Part shown: piece after piece, positions 6,905 to 13,442 of the stretch | Layout: each line of letters opens with the position of its first letter | Numbering within the stretch: position 1 is the stretch's first letter | DNA from: an uncultured Bacteroidales bacterium | Lineage (GTDB): Bacteria > Bacteroidota > Bacteroidia > Bacteroidales > Bacteroidaceae | Direction: 5' to 3' | NCBI GenBank assembly: GCA_902768605.1 | Contig: CACXLY010000054.1 | Coordinates: forward strand, 1-16,435 | DNA: 16,435 nt | Made by a program: the position numbers and the translations under genes | The notes under the pieces: model-generated | What the model was told of the DNA's origin: nothing | What the model saw: the letters and a program-made list of their open reading frames with translations, nothing else | The model's database searches: none

Positions 6905-8024
6905 CAGTTATTAATGGCATAAAGTATTCGTATTTCGAGCTGATTCCCAGCTCCGGATGCAGGATGCCGATGAGGTTCTCGAGCAGTCGTTCTGGGTGGA
7001 AGGGTGTCTCCTCGTAGATGAGAGTCTTCGAGGTGTCGCACCACCAGATCCGTGCTTTTATGTTGGAGAGCAAGGGCGTGTCGGCGTTCATCTGCGCGCG
7101 GTTGAGTGGCCCGTGATGCTTGATAATCCAGACGTCTGCCTCGACAGCCTTGTCCACCACCTTCTCCGTGCTGAGCGGGATGCCTCCTGCCCCTTCGAGG
7201 TCGGCAAAGAGATAGTCAGCGCCTGCGTCTTTGTAGAGCAAGGTGGAACTGCTTCCCGAGCCCGGCAAGGTCCATTGTCCGCTCCAGGGCATCTCGGGCA
7301 GCAGCTTGGGTTTCGTCTTTGCCTGGAGGGCTGCAGAGCGGAGTTCCTGATAGCGGCTTTCCACGCACCGGAAGATGCTGTCGGCCTGCTCAGCACGTCC
7401 GAAGAGCCGTCCGTAGAAACGAATCCATTCGGCGCGCCCCAGTGGCGTGTTCTCCATGTAGTCGGCACACCAGATGATGGGGATGCCAAGCCTCTCCACG
7501 CGCCCCAAGCCGCCGCTGTTCTCGAACGGACTGGGCAGCAAGGCATCGGGATTGAGGTCGATTATTTTCTCAAGGCTTGGCTGCATGCTGTTGCCAAGGT
7601 TGACGATTCGTCCAGTGTTGACAGCCTGTTTGTAGTAGGGTAGGTTGAAGAACTCGAAGTCGCAGATGCCGCCCACGGCCTCGTCTGCCGCCAGTTCGTG
7701 AAGCAAGGCACAATGTACGGAACTGAAGACTGCAGCATTATGTAGAGGAATGTGGACGGGGGAAGAAGTATGAGGGATGAGGGAAGATGTATTATCTTTT
7801 AATTCTTCATTCTTAATTAAACAGTATTTCCCCAGCACCTTTGTTGTGTCCCACGGGTTTCGCATCGTCACCTCCGTATAGTCGGGGAAGTCCACGATAG
7901 TCAGGTTCCTGGCATATTGCAGCATGAGCGTATCGCCCTGCCCATCGGCATTTGCCGTCCTTCCGCCCCCACATGCGAGCAGCAGCAGGGAAAGGAGTAT
8001 ATATATAATAATGTATGGTTTCAC
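6894..8024 (-). CDS. Substrate-binding lipoprotein, BtuF/FecB-like (helical-backbone metal receptor)
   Basis: This is the ligand-capturing component of the uptake system encoded with the FecCD permease. It has 376 residues. Residues 1-18 form a lipoprotein signal (hydrophobic run then LLAC, Cys18, followed by GGG). Downstream are the features of the PF01497 fold: VHIPLHNAAVFSSVH (90-104), AVGGICDFEFFN (about 116-127), MQPSLEKIIDLNPDALLPS (about 147-165), then RLGIPIIWCADY and the C-terminal lobe with AVEADVWIIKH. The first codon is GTG at 8024; the next Met (34) would lose the signal, so GTG is the likely start. A perfect TACCTTTG box lies only 4 bases upstream, so the mRNA may be nearly leaderless. 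Residues about 70-89 (KNEELKDNTSSLIPHTSS) look like a repeat inserted in frame. Ligand is probably B12, heme or an iron chelate. Confidence 0.9.
   Translation of the reverse strand: MKPYIIIYILLSLLLLACGGGRTANADGQGDTLMLQYARNLTIVDFPDYTEVTMRNPWDTTKVLGKYCLIKNEELKDNTSSLIPHTSSPVHIPLHNAAVFSSVHCALLHELAADEAVGGICDFEFFNLPYYKQAVNTGRIVNLGNSMQPSLEKIIDLNPDALLPSPFENSGGLGRVERLGIPIIWCADYMENTPLGRAEWIRFYGRLFGRAEQADSIFRCVESRYQELRSAALQAKTKPKLLPEMPWSGQWTLPGSGSSSTLLYKDAGADYLFADLEGAGGIPLSTEKVVDKAVEADVWIIKHHGPLNRAQMNADTPLLSNIKARIWWCDTSKTLIYEETPFHPERLLENLIGILHPELGISSKYEYFMPLITDER
7758..7817 (-). repeat. In-frame AT-rich repeat inside the btuF-like gene
   Basis: Reading the minus strand, this stretch begins ATTAAGAATGAAGAATTAAA and then CATCTTCCCTCATCCCTCAT. 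The first part is the same word type as the intergenic repeats (5731-5890, 9341-9540). It interrupts the segment between GKYCL and VHIPLHN, where I would expect a short linker, encodes Lys/Asn/Glu then Ser/Thr residues, and keeps the frame. The boundaries are approximate and come from sequence texture, not from an alignment. Confidence 0.65.
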
Positions 8025-8028
8025 CCTG

Positions 8029-8060
8029 CAAAGGTACGAAAAAAGAATGAATAAATGAAA
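8029..8060 (-). promoter_or_regulatory. Promoter of the btuF-like uptake operon
   Basis: On the minus strand TACCTTTG (8036-8029) is a perfect -7 element, with TTTC at 8060-8057 twenty bases upstream as a near match to the TTTG -33 element. The expected transcription start falls at about 8022-8025, on or next to the GTG start codon at 8024. Confidence 0.75.
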
Positions 8061-8080
8061 GAATGAAGAGTGAAATGATG

Positions 8081-8112
8081 AAAAAGGCCAGAATCACCTC
8101 GGGCCCTTTTTT
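8081..8112. terminator. Bidirectional terminator-like hairpin between divergent promoters
   Basis: AAAAAGGCC (8081-8089) pairs with GG(G)C-CCTTTTT (8102-8111) around a 12-nt loop, with one bulge. Both strands then carry a T run, so it could stop read-through in either direction. It lies between the btuF-like promoter (minus) and the DUF5063 promoter (plus), in the spacer of 169 bases. Function is inferred from shape only. Confidence 0.45.
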
Positions 8113-8145
8113 GCTCAGTAATAGAATATTTTTGAATTTAATAAT

Positions 8146-8176
8146 TTTGAATTATGAATTATTCTCCGTACCTTTG
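8146..8176 (+). promoter_or_regulatory. Consensus promoter of the DUF5063-exonuclease operon
   Basis: TTTG at 8146-8149 and TACCTTTG at 8169-8176, separated by 19 bases, match the Bacteroidota consensus at every position. The predicted start near 8182 leaves a leader of about 12 bases before the ATG at 8194. Confidence 0.85.
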
Positions 8177-8193
8177 TGCTCAAAATGGATTAA

Positions 8194-8748
8194 ATGGAAA
8201 ACCCAATCTACGCACACGATACACTGGAGTTTGTCACTGTGGCTGCCGAATATTGCGCTCTTCTTGAGAAGACGACGGACGACGGACAGCAGGCGACGGA
8301 CAATTTCATCGGCACTCTGCTCAAGCTCTTGCCGCTCATTTACATGAAGGTGCAGCTCCTGCCAGAGGTCGATACGGAGGGGGCTTTTGTCCCTGATGAT
8401 CAGGTGACTGAGGATGACTACAACTTTGTCCGCGATGGGGCCTATCGTCTTCTGCATGAGCATGATGAGTATGAACTGCTTGTGTGGGACGAGGACATGC
8501 AGACGGAGGAAAGCCGCTGGTGCTCGGTGAGTGAAGGACTGGCCGACATCTATCAGGCGCTCCGCAACTTCGTGGCTGTCTATCAGCAACGCCTCGAACC
8601 TTGCATGCTGGATGCTGTATGGCAGGTTCGCGACAACTTCGAACTCTACTGGGGTCAGACTTTGCTCGATACGCTCAGGCAACTGCATCGCATCCGCTAT
8701 TCAATGAACTTCAATACCGATGAAGAAGATAGTCAGCAAGTTAGATAA
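8194..8748 (+). CDS. DUF5063 family protein
   Basis: This 184-residue acidic, helix-rich soluble protein has no signal or membrane segment. I recognise it by context and motifs: FVTVAAEYCALLE (13-25), LLKLLPLIYMKVQLLP (about 42-57), a Trp-containing acidic middle, LADIYQALRNFVAVYQ and a closing DNFELYWGQTLLDTLRQLHRIRY (about 147-170), as in the Bacteroidota DUF5063 family that regularly precedes a 3'-5' exonuclease gene. The stop overlaps the exonuclease ORF by 29 bases, so the two are probably translated together. Biochemical function is unknown. Residues about 26-36 (KTTDDGQQATD) are encoded by a GACGGAC-type repeat that may be an insertion. Confidence 0.8.
   Translation: MENPIYAHDTLEFVTVAAEYCALLEKTTDDGQQATDNFIGTLLKLLPLIYMKVQLLPEVDTEGAFVPDDQVTEDDYNFVRDGAYRLLHEHDEYELLVWDEDMQTEESRWCSVSEGLADIYQALRNFVAVYQQRLEPCMLDAVWQVRDNFELYWGQTLLDTLRQLHRIRYSMNFNTDEEDSQQVR
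8271..8301 (+). repeat. GACGGAC repeat inside the DUF5063 gene
   Basis: GACGACGGACGACGGACAGC followed by AGGCGACGGAC repeats the word GACGGAC three times. Such words also occur as intergenic repeats in Bacteroidota genomes. Here it encodes TTDDGQQATD in a region expected to be a short helical linker. The case is weaker than those in murF, the SBP and the methyltransferase, because the repeat is short and GC content is normal. Confidence 0.45.
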
Positions 8749-9349
8749 GGAGCAGATTGCCAACATGCCCCGCGTGCTCTTCTCGGGGAGGATAGAGGTG
8801 ATAGTTAGCGAGAGCGGTGCAGAGAGGGCTGTGCAGTTCCTCATGAAGCAGCCTCTGCTGGGGTTCGACACAGAGACCAGGCCCTCGTTCCAGAAAGGCA
8901 AGATGTACAAGGTGGCTTTGCTGCAAGTGTGCAACGGCGAGGTGTGCTTCCTCTTCCGCCTCAACAGGATAGACCTGCCTGAGTGCCTCATCAGGTTGCT
9001 CAGCGACAGACGGATAAAGAAGATTGGCCTCTCTTGGCACGACGACCTTCATGCCTTGACGGGACGAAAGCAATTCAAGGCTGGCACCTTCATCGAACTC
9101 CAGGACATCGCAGCCAAGATGGGCATCGAGGACCAGAGCCTGCAGAAACTTTATGCCAACATTATGGGCGGTAAGATAAGCAAAGGTCAGCAACTCTCGA
9201 ACTGGGAAGCCGACAACCTCACAGAGGCTCAGATGCTCTATGCGGCCACTGATGCCTGGGCTTGCGTCGAACTTTACAAGGAGATGATGCGGATGCAGGA
9301 GGAAGGGTATTCTTTAGTGAAGAGTGAAGAATATTTAAATGAAGAATGA
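8720..9349 (+). CDS. DEDDy-type 3'-5' exonuclease domain protein (RNase D/WRN-like)
   Basis: This protein would remove nucleotides from 3' ends of DNA or RNA using two metal ions. The 209 residues carry the three exo motifs: FDTET (49-53; Asp50, Glu52), the middle Asp in LSWHDDLHAL (about 104-113), and YAATDAWA (174-181) with Tyr174 and Asp178, the DEDDy form. The domain stands alone, with no HRDC or helicase part, which matches the small Bacteroidota proteins annotated as 3'-5' exonuclease. The ATG at 8720 overlaps the end of the DUF5063 gene by 29 bases. The C-terminal tail (about SLVKSEEYLNEE) and the stop are encoded by GAAGAGTGAAGAAT-type repeat sequence that continues beyond the gene, so the tail is probably repeat-derived. 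Confidence 0.88.
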   Translation: MKKIVSKLDKEQIANMPRVLFSGRIEVIVSESGAERAVQFLMKQPLLGFDTETRPSFQKGKMYKVALLQVCNGEVCFLFRLNRIDLPECLIRLLSDRRIKKIGLSWHDDLHALTGRKQFKAGTFIELQDIAAKMGIEDQSLQKLYANIMGGKISKGQQLSNWEADNLTEAQMLYAATDAWACVELYKEMMRMQEEGYSLVKSEEYLNEE

Positions 9350-9540
9350 AGAATGAAGAATGAAGAGTTTGCTACCGCGCTTAATTATGAATTATGAATT
9401 ATGAATTATAAAGAGTTTGCCGCCGCGCTTAATTGTGAATTATGAATTAAGAATTATGAATTATAAAGAGTTTGCTGCCGCGCTGAATTATGAATTATGA
9501 ATTATGAATTGTGAATTATGAATTAAATATTATGAATTAT
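9341..9540. repeat. Repeat array: three copies of a GC core with GAATTAT spacers
   Basis: The gap between the exonuclease and methyltransferase genes begins with GAATGAA units (to about 9362). Then follow three copies of the core AAGAGTTTGCnnCCGCGCT, starting at 9363, 9411 and 9466, each followed by several GAATTAT/GAATTGTGAATT words of varying number (intervals 48 and 55 bp). At 9532-9546 the same phase (ATGAATTATAAGAGT) recurs as the first codons of the methyltransferase. The same core lies inverted at 5761-5778 in another gap. No promoter box is visible, so downstream genes probably depend on the 8146 promoter or on an atypical one. Confidence 0.9.
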
Positions 9541-10773
9541 AAGAGTATTATTCTTCGAAGGGGCAAGGAGGAAAGCCTCGAGCGTTTCCATCCTTGGATA
9601 TTCAGTGGTGCTATTCATCATTCGGAAGGTGGCACTCTTGAGGAAGGCGACCTTGTTGAGGTGCTGGCTTCCGACGGGCGTTTCCTTGCCATTGGACATT
9701 GGCAGATAGGCAGTATCGCTGTCCGTGTGCTGACCTTCAAGAGGCAGCCTATCAATCAGGCTTTCTGGCAGAAACGTCTTGCTGCGGCTCTTGATGTGCG
9801 CAAGGCTATCGGCGTGGCTGGCAGAGAAGATAATGATATCTATCGTCTGGTTCATGGCGAGGGAGATAACTTGCCAGGACTGGTCATCGACATGTATGGC
9901 TCAACGGCTGTCATGCAGGCACATAGTGTCGGTATGCACGTCTGCCGAAATGAGTTGGCACAGGCTCTTGAGGAAGTTATGGGCGAGCGTCTCAAAGCTA
10001 TCTACTACAAGAGCGAGACGACGCTTCCCTTCAAGGCACAGCTCGGACAGGAGAACGGCTTCCTCTATGGCGAAAGCAATGATGATATAGCTCGCGAGAA
10101 TGGATTGGCTTTCCATATTGACTGGCTGAAAGGGCAGAAGACGGGCTTCTTCGTAGACCAGCGCGACAATCGTGCGCTCGTAGAACATTATGCCAAAGGC
10201 CGCAAGGTGCTCAATATGTTCTGCTACACAGGCGGCTTCAGCGTCTATGCCATGCGGGGTGGGGCAGAGCTGGTGCATTCCGTTGACAGCAGCGCAAAGG
10301 CCATAGAACTCGTGGAGGCCAACGTCGCGCTGAACTTCCCGGGTGACAATCGCCACGAAGCCTTTGCAGAAGATGCCTTCAAGTTCATGGAAAAGGACCT
10401 ACCCCTGCCCTCCCTTAAAGGGAGGGAGTCCTCCCCCTTTAAGGGGGAGTTAGAGAGGGTCTATGACCTCATCATTCTCGACCCGCCTGCTTTTGCCAAA
10501 CATAAAGACGCGCTCCGTAATGCCCTGAGAGGCTACACGAAGCTCAACTGCAAGGCATTCGAGATGATACAGCCGGGCGGCATCCTCTTCACCTTCAGCT
10601 GCTCGCAAGCCGTCAACAAAGACCAGTTCCGAATGGCAGTCTTCACGGCGGCAGCCATGGCAAAGCGGAAGGTTCGCATCTTGCATCAGCTGCACCAGCC
10701 AGCCGACCATCCCATCAACATCTATCATCCCGAAGGAGAGTACCTGAAGGGGCTGGTGCTCTGGGTGGAGTAA
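9532..10773 (+). CDS. Class I SAM-dependent rRNA methyltransferase, RlmI (YccW) type
   Basis: This family methylates a cytosine (m5C1962 in E. coli 23S rRNA for RlmI). From the ATG at 9532 there are 413 residues. An N-terminal PUA domain (about 1-75) begins MNYKSIILRRGKEESLERFHPWIFSGA, as in Bacteroidota homologs; the GTG at 9511 lies in the repeat array and is less likely. The Rossmann domain has KTGFFVDQRDNR (203-214), the SAM loop VLNMFCYTGGFS (226-237), the acidic VDSS (252-255), LDPPAF (316-321) and FSCSQ (355-359) with the catalytic-type Cys. Residues 289-309 are encoded by two GC-rich palindromes (see 10408-10449) just before YDLIILDPP, a site where homologs normally have only a short turn. 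The start codon also lies in repeat sequence. Confidence 0.92.
   Translation: MNYKSIILRRGKEESLERFHPWIFSGAIHHSEGGTLEEGDLVEVLASDGRFLAIGHWQIGSIAVRVLTFKRQPINQAFWQKRLAAALDVRKAIGVAGREDNDIYRLVHGEGDNLPGLVIDMYGSTAVMQAHSVGMHVCRNELAQALEEVMGERLKAIYYKSETTLPFKAQLGQENGFLYGESNDDIARENGLAFHIDWLKGQKTGFFVDQRDNRALVEHYAKGRKVLNMFCYTGGFSVYAMRGGAELVHSVDSSAKAIELVEANVALNFPGDNRHEAFAEDAFKFMEKDLPLPSLKGRESSPFKGELERVYDLIILDPPAFAKHKDALRNALRGYTKLNCKAFEMIQPGGILFTFSCSQAVNKDQFRMAVFTAAAMAKRKVRILHQLHQPADHPINIYHPEGEYLKGLVLWVE
10408..10449 (+). repeat. Two perfect palindromes inserted in frame in the methyltransferase gene
   Basis: CCCTCCCTTAAAGGGAGGG (10408-10426) and CTCCCCCTTTAAGGGGGAG (10431-10449) are each perfect inverted repeats with 9-bp arms around one central base, four bases apart and similar in design. 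They encode PSLKGRESSPFKGEL, a peptide I recognise as a recurrent inserted string in Bacteroidota proteins. A related palindrome is intergenic at 10796-10812, only 23 bases after this gene's stop. The insert keeps the frame and lies in a probable surface loop ahead of the LDPP motif. Confidence 0.88.
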
Positions 10774-10776
10774 AGA

Positions 10777-10930
10777 AGCCTACAGCCTCCCCCGACCCCT
10801 CCAAAGGAGGGGAGAAGTAAATAGCTAAATTACTAAATTGTAAATCAATTGTACATTGTACATTGTTAAATTGTAAATTACTTAAATCGTAAATAAATCG
10901 TAAATCGTAAATAGTTAAATCGTAAATAAT
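10777..10930. repeat. Intergenic palindrome followed by AAATTGT/AAATCGT repeat
   Basis: CCCCTCCAAAGGAGGGG (10796-10812) is an inverted repeat with 7-bp arms. It belongs with the palindromes inside the preceding gene, and has no T run, so it is not a clear terminator. From 10815 to 10930 the sequence is AT-rich, made of AAATTGTAAAT, ATTGTACATTGTACATTG and repeated AAATCGTAAAT words that run up to the ATG of the permease gene. No TAnnTTTG box was found. Confidence 0.8.
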
Positions 10931-12217
10931 ATGTCTAACCTGAAATTCCGTCTAACTCTTCTCAACTTCCTTGAGTTTGCCGTTTGGGGTGCTTACTTGA
11001 CCTCCATGGGCACTTATCTCGCTGGTGTGGGGCTTGGCAGTCACATCGGCTGGTTCTATTCCGTGCAAGGCATCGTGAGCATCTTCATGCCTGCTCTGAT
11101 GGGCATTCTTGCCGACCGCTGGATGGAGGGACAGCGCGTCCTGAGCCTTTGCCACTTCATGGCTGGTCTCTTCATGATTGGCGCCTCGTTCTATGGCTTC
11201 CAGGCAGGAGCAGACCCCGACTTCACCACCTTGTTCTCGCTCTACACGCTCTCCGTAGCCTTCTTCATGCCGACCATCGCCCTCAGCTATTCTGTGGCCT
11301 ATTCGGCACTTGAGAACGCAGGTCTCGATACCGTGAAAGCCTTCCCGCCCATTCGCGTCTGGGGTACCGTGGGCTTCATCGTCACGATGTGGATTGTTGA
11401 CCTTTGCGGCCTGCAGTCCACGCCCGGCCAATGGATGGTGAGCGGCTGCCTGAGCCTCGTCATGGCTGCTTACTCGTTGACGATGCCTCGCATGCCTATC
11501 AAGAAAGATGAGAGCCAACAAAAGACTCTGTTCGAGGCACTTGGATTGAATGCCTTCAAGCTCTTCCTCAATCCTCGTATGGCAGTCTTCATGGCGTTTG
11601 CTATGCTCTTGGGCTTCTGCCTGCAGATATCCAACGGCTATGCCAATCCCTTCATCACGAGCTTCGGCAGCATACCGGAATATGCCGACACCTTTGGCGT
11701 GCAGCATGCCAACATCCTCATCTCGCTTTCGCAGATGAGCGAGACGCTTTGCATCCTGCTCATCCCCTTCTTCCTCTCGCGTTTCGGCATCAAGAAGGTT
11801 GTGCTCATCGCCCTCCTGGGATGGGTGTTGCGTTTCGCCTTCTTCGGCTTGGGCAACCCCGGCAGCGGCGTATGGCTCTTCCTCTTATCGATGATAGTCT
11901 ATGGCGTAGCCTTCGACTTCTTCAACATCTCCGGCTCGCTCTTTATCAATCAGGAGACCGACGACAGCATTCGCAGCAGTGCTCAGGGACTGTTCATGAT
12001 GATGACGAACGGCCTCGGAGCCTTCATTGGCACGCTCGTTGCCCAGGCCGTCATCAACAGCTATGTCTTCACGCCTCAGGCAGCAGGTGCCACGGGAGCT
12101 GAGGTCGTAGCTGGCTGGCAGACGTGTTGGTACATCTTTGCCGCCTACGCCCTCGTCGTAGCCATTCTCTTTGCGATACTGTTCAAGGATAAAACCACCA
12201 AGCAACAAAACGCCTAA
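10931..12217 (+). CDS. Nucleoside permease, MFS NupG/XapB type
   Basis: This 428-residue inner-membrane protein has about twelve hydrophobic segments. It matches nucleoside:H+ symporters: FRLTLLNFLEFAVWGAYLTS (6-25) at the N-terminus, loop 2-3 ALMGILADRWMEGQRVL (55-71) as MFS motif A, and FPPIRVWGTVGFI (about 136-148), a hallmark of the family. The second half starts after a cytoplasmic linker (KKDESQQKTLFEALG). The likely role is proton-coupled uptake of nucleosides for salvage; exact substrates are not visible. The ATG lies at the end of an AT-rich repeat stretch. rsmE follows after 18 bases, so both are probably cotranscribed. Confidence 0.9.
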   Translation: MSNLKFRLTLLNFLEFAVWGAYLTSMGTYLAGVGLGSHIGWFYSVQGIVSIFMPALMGILADRWMEGQRVLSLCHFMAGLFMIGASFYGFQAGADPDFTTLFSLYTLSVAFFMPTIALSYSVAYSALENAGLDTVKAFPPIRVWGTVGFIVTMWIVDLCGLQSTPGQWMVSGCLSLVMAAYSLTMPRMPIKKDESQQKTLFEALGLNAFKLFLNPRMAVFMAFAMLLGFCLQISNGYANPFITSFGSIPEYADTFGVQHANILISLSQMSETLCILLIPFFLSRFGIKKVVLIALLGWVLRFAFFGLGNPGSGVWLFLLSMIVYGVAFDFFNISGSLFINQETDDSIRSSAQGLFMMMTNGLGAFIGTLVAQAVINSYVFTPQAAGATGAEVVAGWQTCWYIFAAYALVVAILFAILFKDKTTKQQNA

Positions 12218-12235
12218 TCACCCAAACTGCCAACA

Positions 12236-12967
12236 ATGAAAGAGATACGATATTTCTACGCACCCGATGCCCCGAACACCACGGAGCTTCCTGCCGATGA
12301 GGCTGGGCACGCTCTGCGAGTGCTCCGGCTCGGTGTGGGCGACGACATCCTGCTTGTCGATGGGAAAGGCTGCTTCTATGGAGCTGTCATCACGGCAGCC
12401 ACGGGCCATCGCTGCTCCTATCGCATCGAGAAGGCCATGCCGCAGGAACCCGACTGGCAGGGGCATCTGCATCTTGCCATGGCACCAACGAAGCTGATAG
12501 ACCGTGTGGAGTGGTTTGCCGAGAAGGCCACGGAGATAGGTTTCGACGAACTCAGTTTCCTCGATTGCCAGTTCAGCGAGCGCCATGTCGTCAAAGAGGA
12601 ACGCATCGACAAGATACTTGTATCGGCCATGAAGCAGAGCCAGAAAGCCTGGAAGCCACAGCTGAATGGCATGACGCGCTTCCGCGACTTCATCAGTCAG
12701 GAGCGCGAGGGCGACAAGTTCATCTGCCATTGCTATTTTCCATTGAAAGAGGAGGATAGCACCAAGCCCTTCCTCTTCGACGTGCTTCGCCCAGGTGTGC
12801 CCACCACCGTGCTCATTGGCCCCGAAGGCGATTTCAGCATAGACGAAGTAAGGCTTGCCCTGCATCATGGCTATCGGAGCGTCACGCTTGGCAGAAGCCG
12901 CCTGAGGACAGAGACCGCAGCCCTCGAAGCCGTCCTCATGATGCAGCTGAGGAATGCCATTCAGTAA
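12236..12967 (+). CDS. rsmE: 16S rRNA (uracil(1498)-N(3))-methyltransferase
   Basis: RsmE methylates N3 of U1498 in 16S rRNA using SAM. The 243 residues are the usual size. The N-terminal PUA-like part has HALRVLRLGVGDDI (25-38) and VDGKG. The SPOUT domain has WFAEKATEIGFDEL (93-106), SAMKQSQKAWKP (130-141), LIGPEGDFS (193-201) and LGRSRLRTETAALEAV (218-233), the last two lining the trefoil-knot SAM site. It is the last gene of the plus-strand block, with a strong hairpin eight bases after the stop. Confidence 0.95.
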   Translation: MKEIRYFYAPDAPNTTELPADEAGHALRVLRLGVGDDILLVDGKGCFYGAVITAATGHRCSYRIEKAMPQEPDWQGHLHLAMAPTKLIDRVEWFAEKATEIGFDELSFLDCQFSERHVVKEERIDKILVSAMKQSQKAWKPQLNGMTRFRDFISQEREGDKFICHCYFPLKEEDSTKPFLFDVLRPGVPTTVLIGPEGDFSIDEVRLALHHGYRSVTLGRSRLRTETAALEAVLMMQLRNAIQ

Positions 12968-12974
12968 CACAGCA

Positions 12975-13014
12975 AGCCCCCAATTCCTCGCAGGAAAAGG
13001 GGGCTATGCTTTTG
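12975..13014 (+). terminator. Hairpin terminator after rsmE
   Basis: AGCCCCC (12975-12981) pairs with GGGGGCT (12999-13005), and inside it TTCCT (12984-12988) pairs with AGGAA (12992-12996) around CGC, separated by a symmetric AA/AA loop. ATGCTTTTGTT follows, a short T stretch. It also faces the 3' end of the DUF5675 gene coming from the other strand, so it may serve both. Confidence 0.75.
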
Positions 13015-13025
13015 TTGAGGTTGAT

Positions 13026-13415
13026 TTAACTATTCGTAATTGCCGAGGAAGTGATGCGGAGCGTTACTTCATGCCCTCGGCGGAGGCTTTGGTTGATGCG
13101 GTTGTAGAGTTGCATGAAGTGCTCATCGCTGCTTTTCAGGCAGCCAGGAACAATGTAAGTGCCAAGCAGGATACGGCCATCAGTAAGACCAAAAACACCG
13201 TTGCCAATGGCGAGGCAAACACCTGGCGCTTCCATGAGGAAAGGTACTTTGCGACCATGCATCTTGCTATACTTTAACTCGATGTGGTAAATACCGACGG
13301 GAACTTTGTACTTGGCGTTCTCGGCGGTGTCGCAGACGTGGTTACCGCTGATTGAAAGTGTGCCGTCGCAAGCGACTACGCTTACACGATGGCGATGAAG
13401 ATGAATTTGTAACAT
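13026..13415 (-). CDS. DUF5675 family protein
   Basis: A 129-residue soluble protein starting at the ATG at 13415, preceded by an A-rich stretch. The frame is open further upstream to 13481, but that part crosses a palindrome and looks non-coding. Its pattern follows DUF5675, found in Bacteroidota and phage-like regions: HLHRHRV near the N-terminus, GTLSISGNHVCDTAEN (18-33), VPVGIYHIEL (38-47), VPFLMEAPGVCLAIGNGV (57-74), TDGRILLG (78-85), then FMQLYNRIN (100-108). The family function is unknown. It lies downstream of the DUF3987-like gene on the same strand, 74 bases away with an inverted repeat between. No signal peptide was seen. Confidence 0.72.
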   Translation of the reverse strand: MLQIHLHRHRVSVVACDGTLSISGNHVCDTAENAKYKVPVGIYHIELKYSKMHGRKVPFLMEAPGVCLAIGNGVFGLTDGRILLGTYIVPGCLKSSDEHFMQLYNRINQSLRRGHEVTLRITSSAITNS

Positions 13416-13442
13416 ATTATTTTTATTTATAGTGTGTACGTG

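Noticed and set aside
6957..7643. 228-codon plus-strand frame opposite the btuF-like gene
   Set aside because: Shadow frame; the minus-strand reading has a lipoprotein signal and fold motifs.
9511..9531. GTG start for the methyltransferase gene
   Set aside because: It lies in GAATTAT repeat sequence; homologs begin near the ATG at 9532 (MNYKSIILRRGKEES).
10796..10812. Intrinsic terminator after the methyltransferase gene
   Set aside because: The hairpin has no T run and matches the palindromes within the preceding gene, so a repeat element explains it better.
10952..11707. 251-codon open frame on the minus strand opposite the nucleoside permease
   Set aside because: Shadow frame caused by codon bias of the permease gene; composition (His/Glu-rich) is typical of antisense readings.
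12218..12970. 250-codon open frame opposite rsmE
   Set aside because: It mirrors rsmE almost exactly, and rsmE shows all family motifs.
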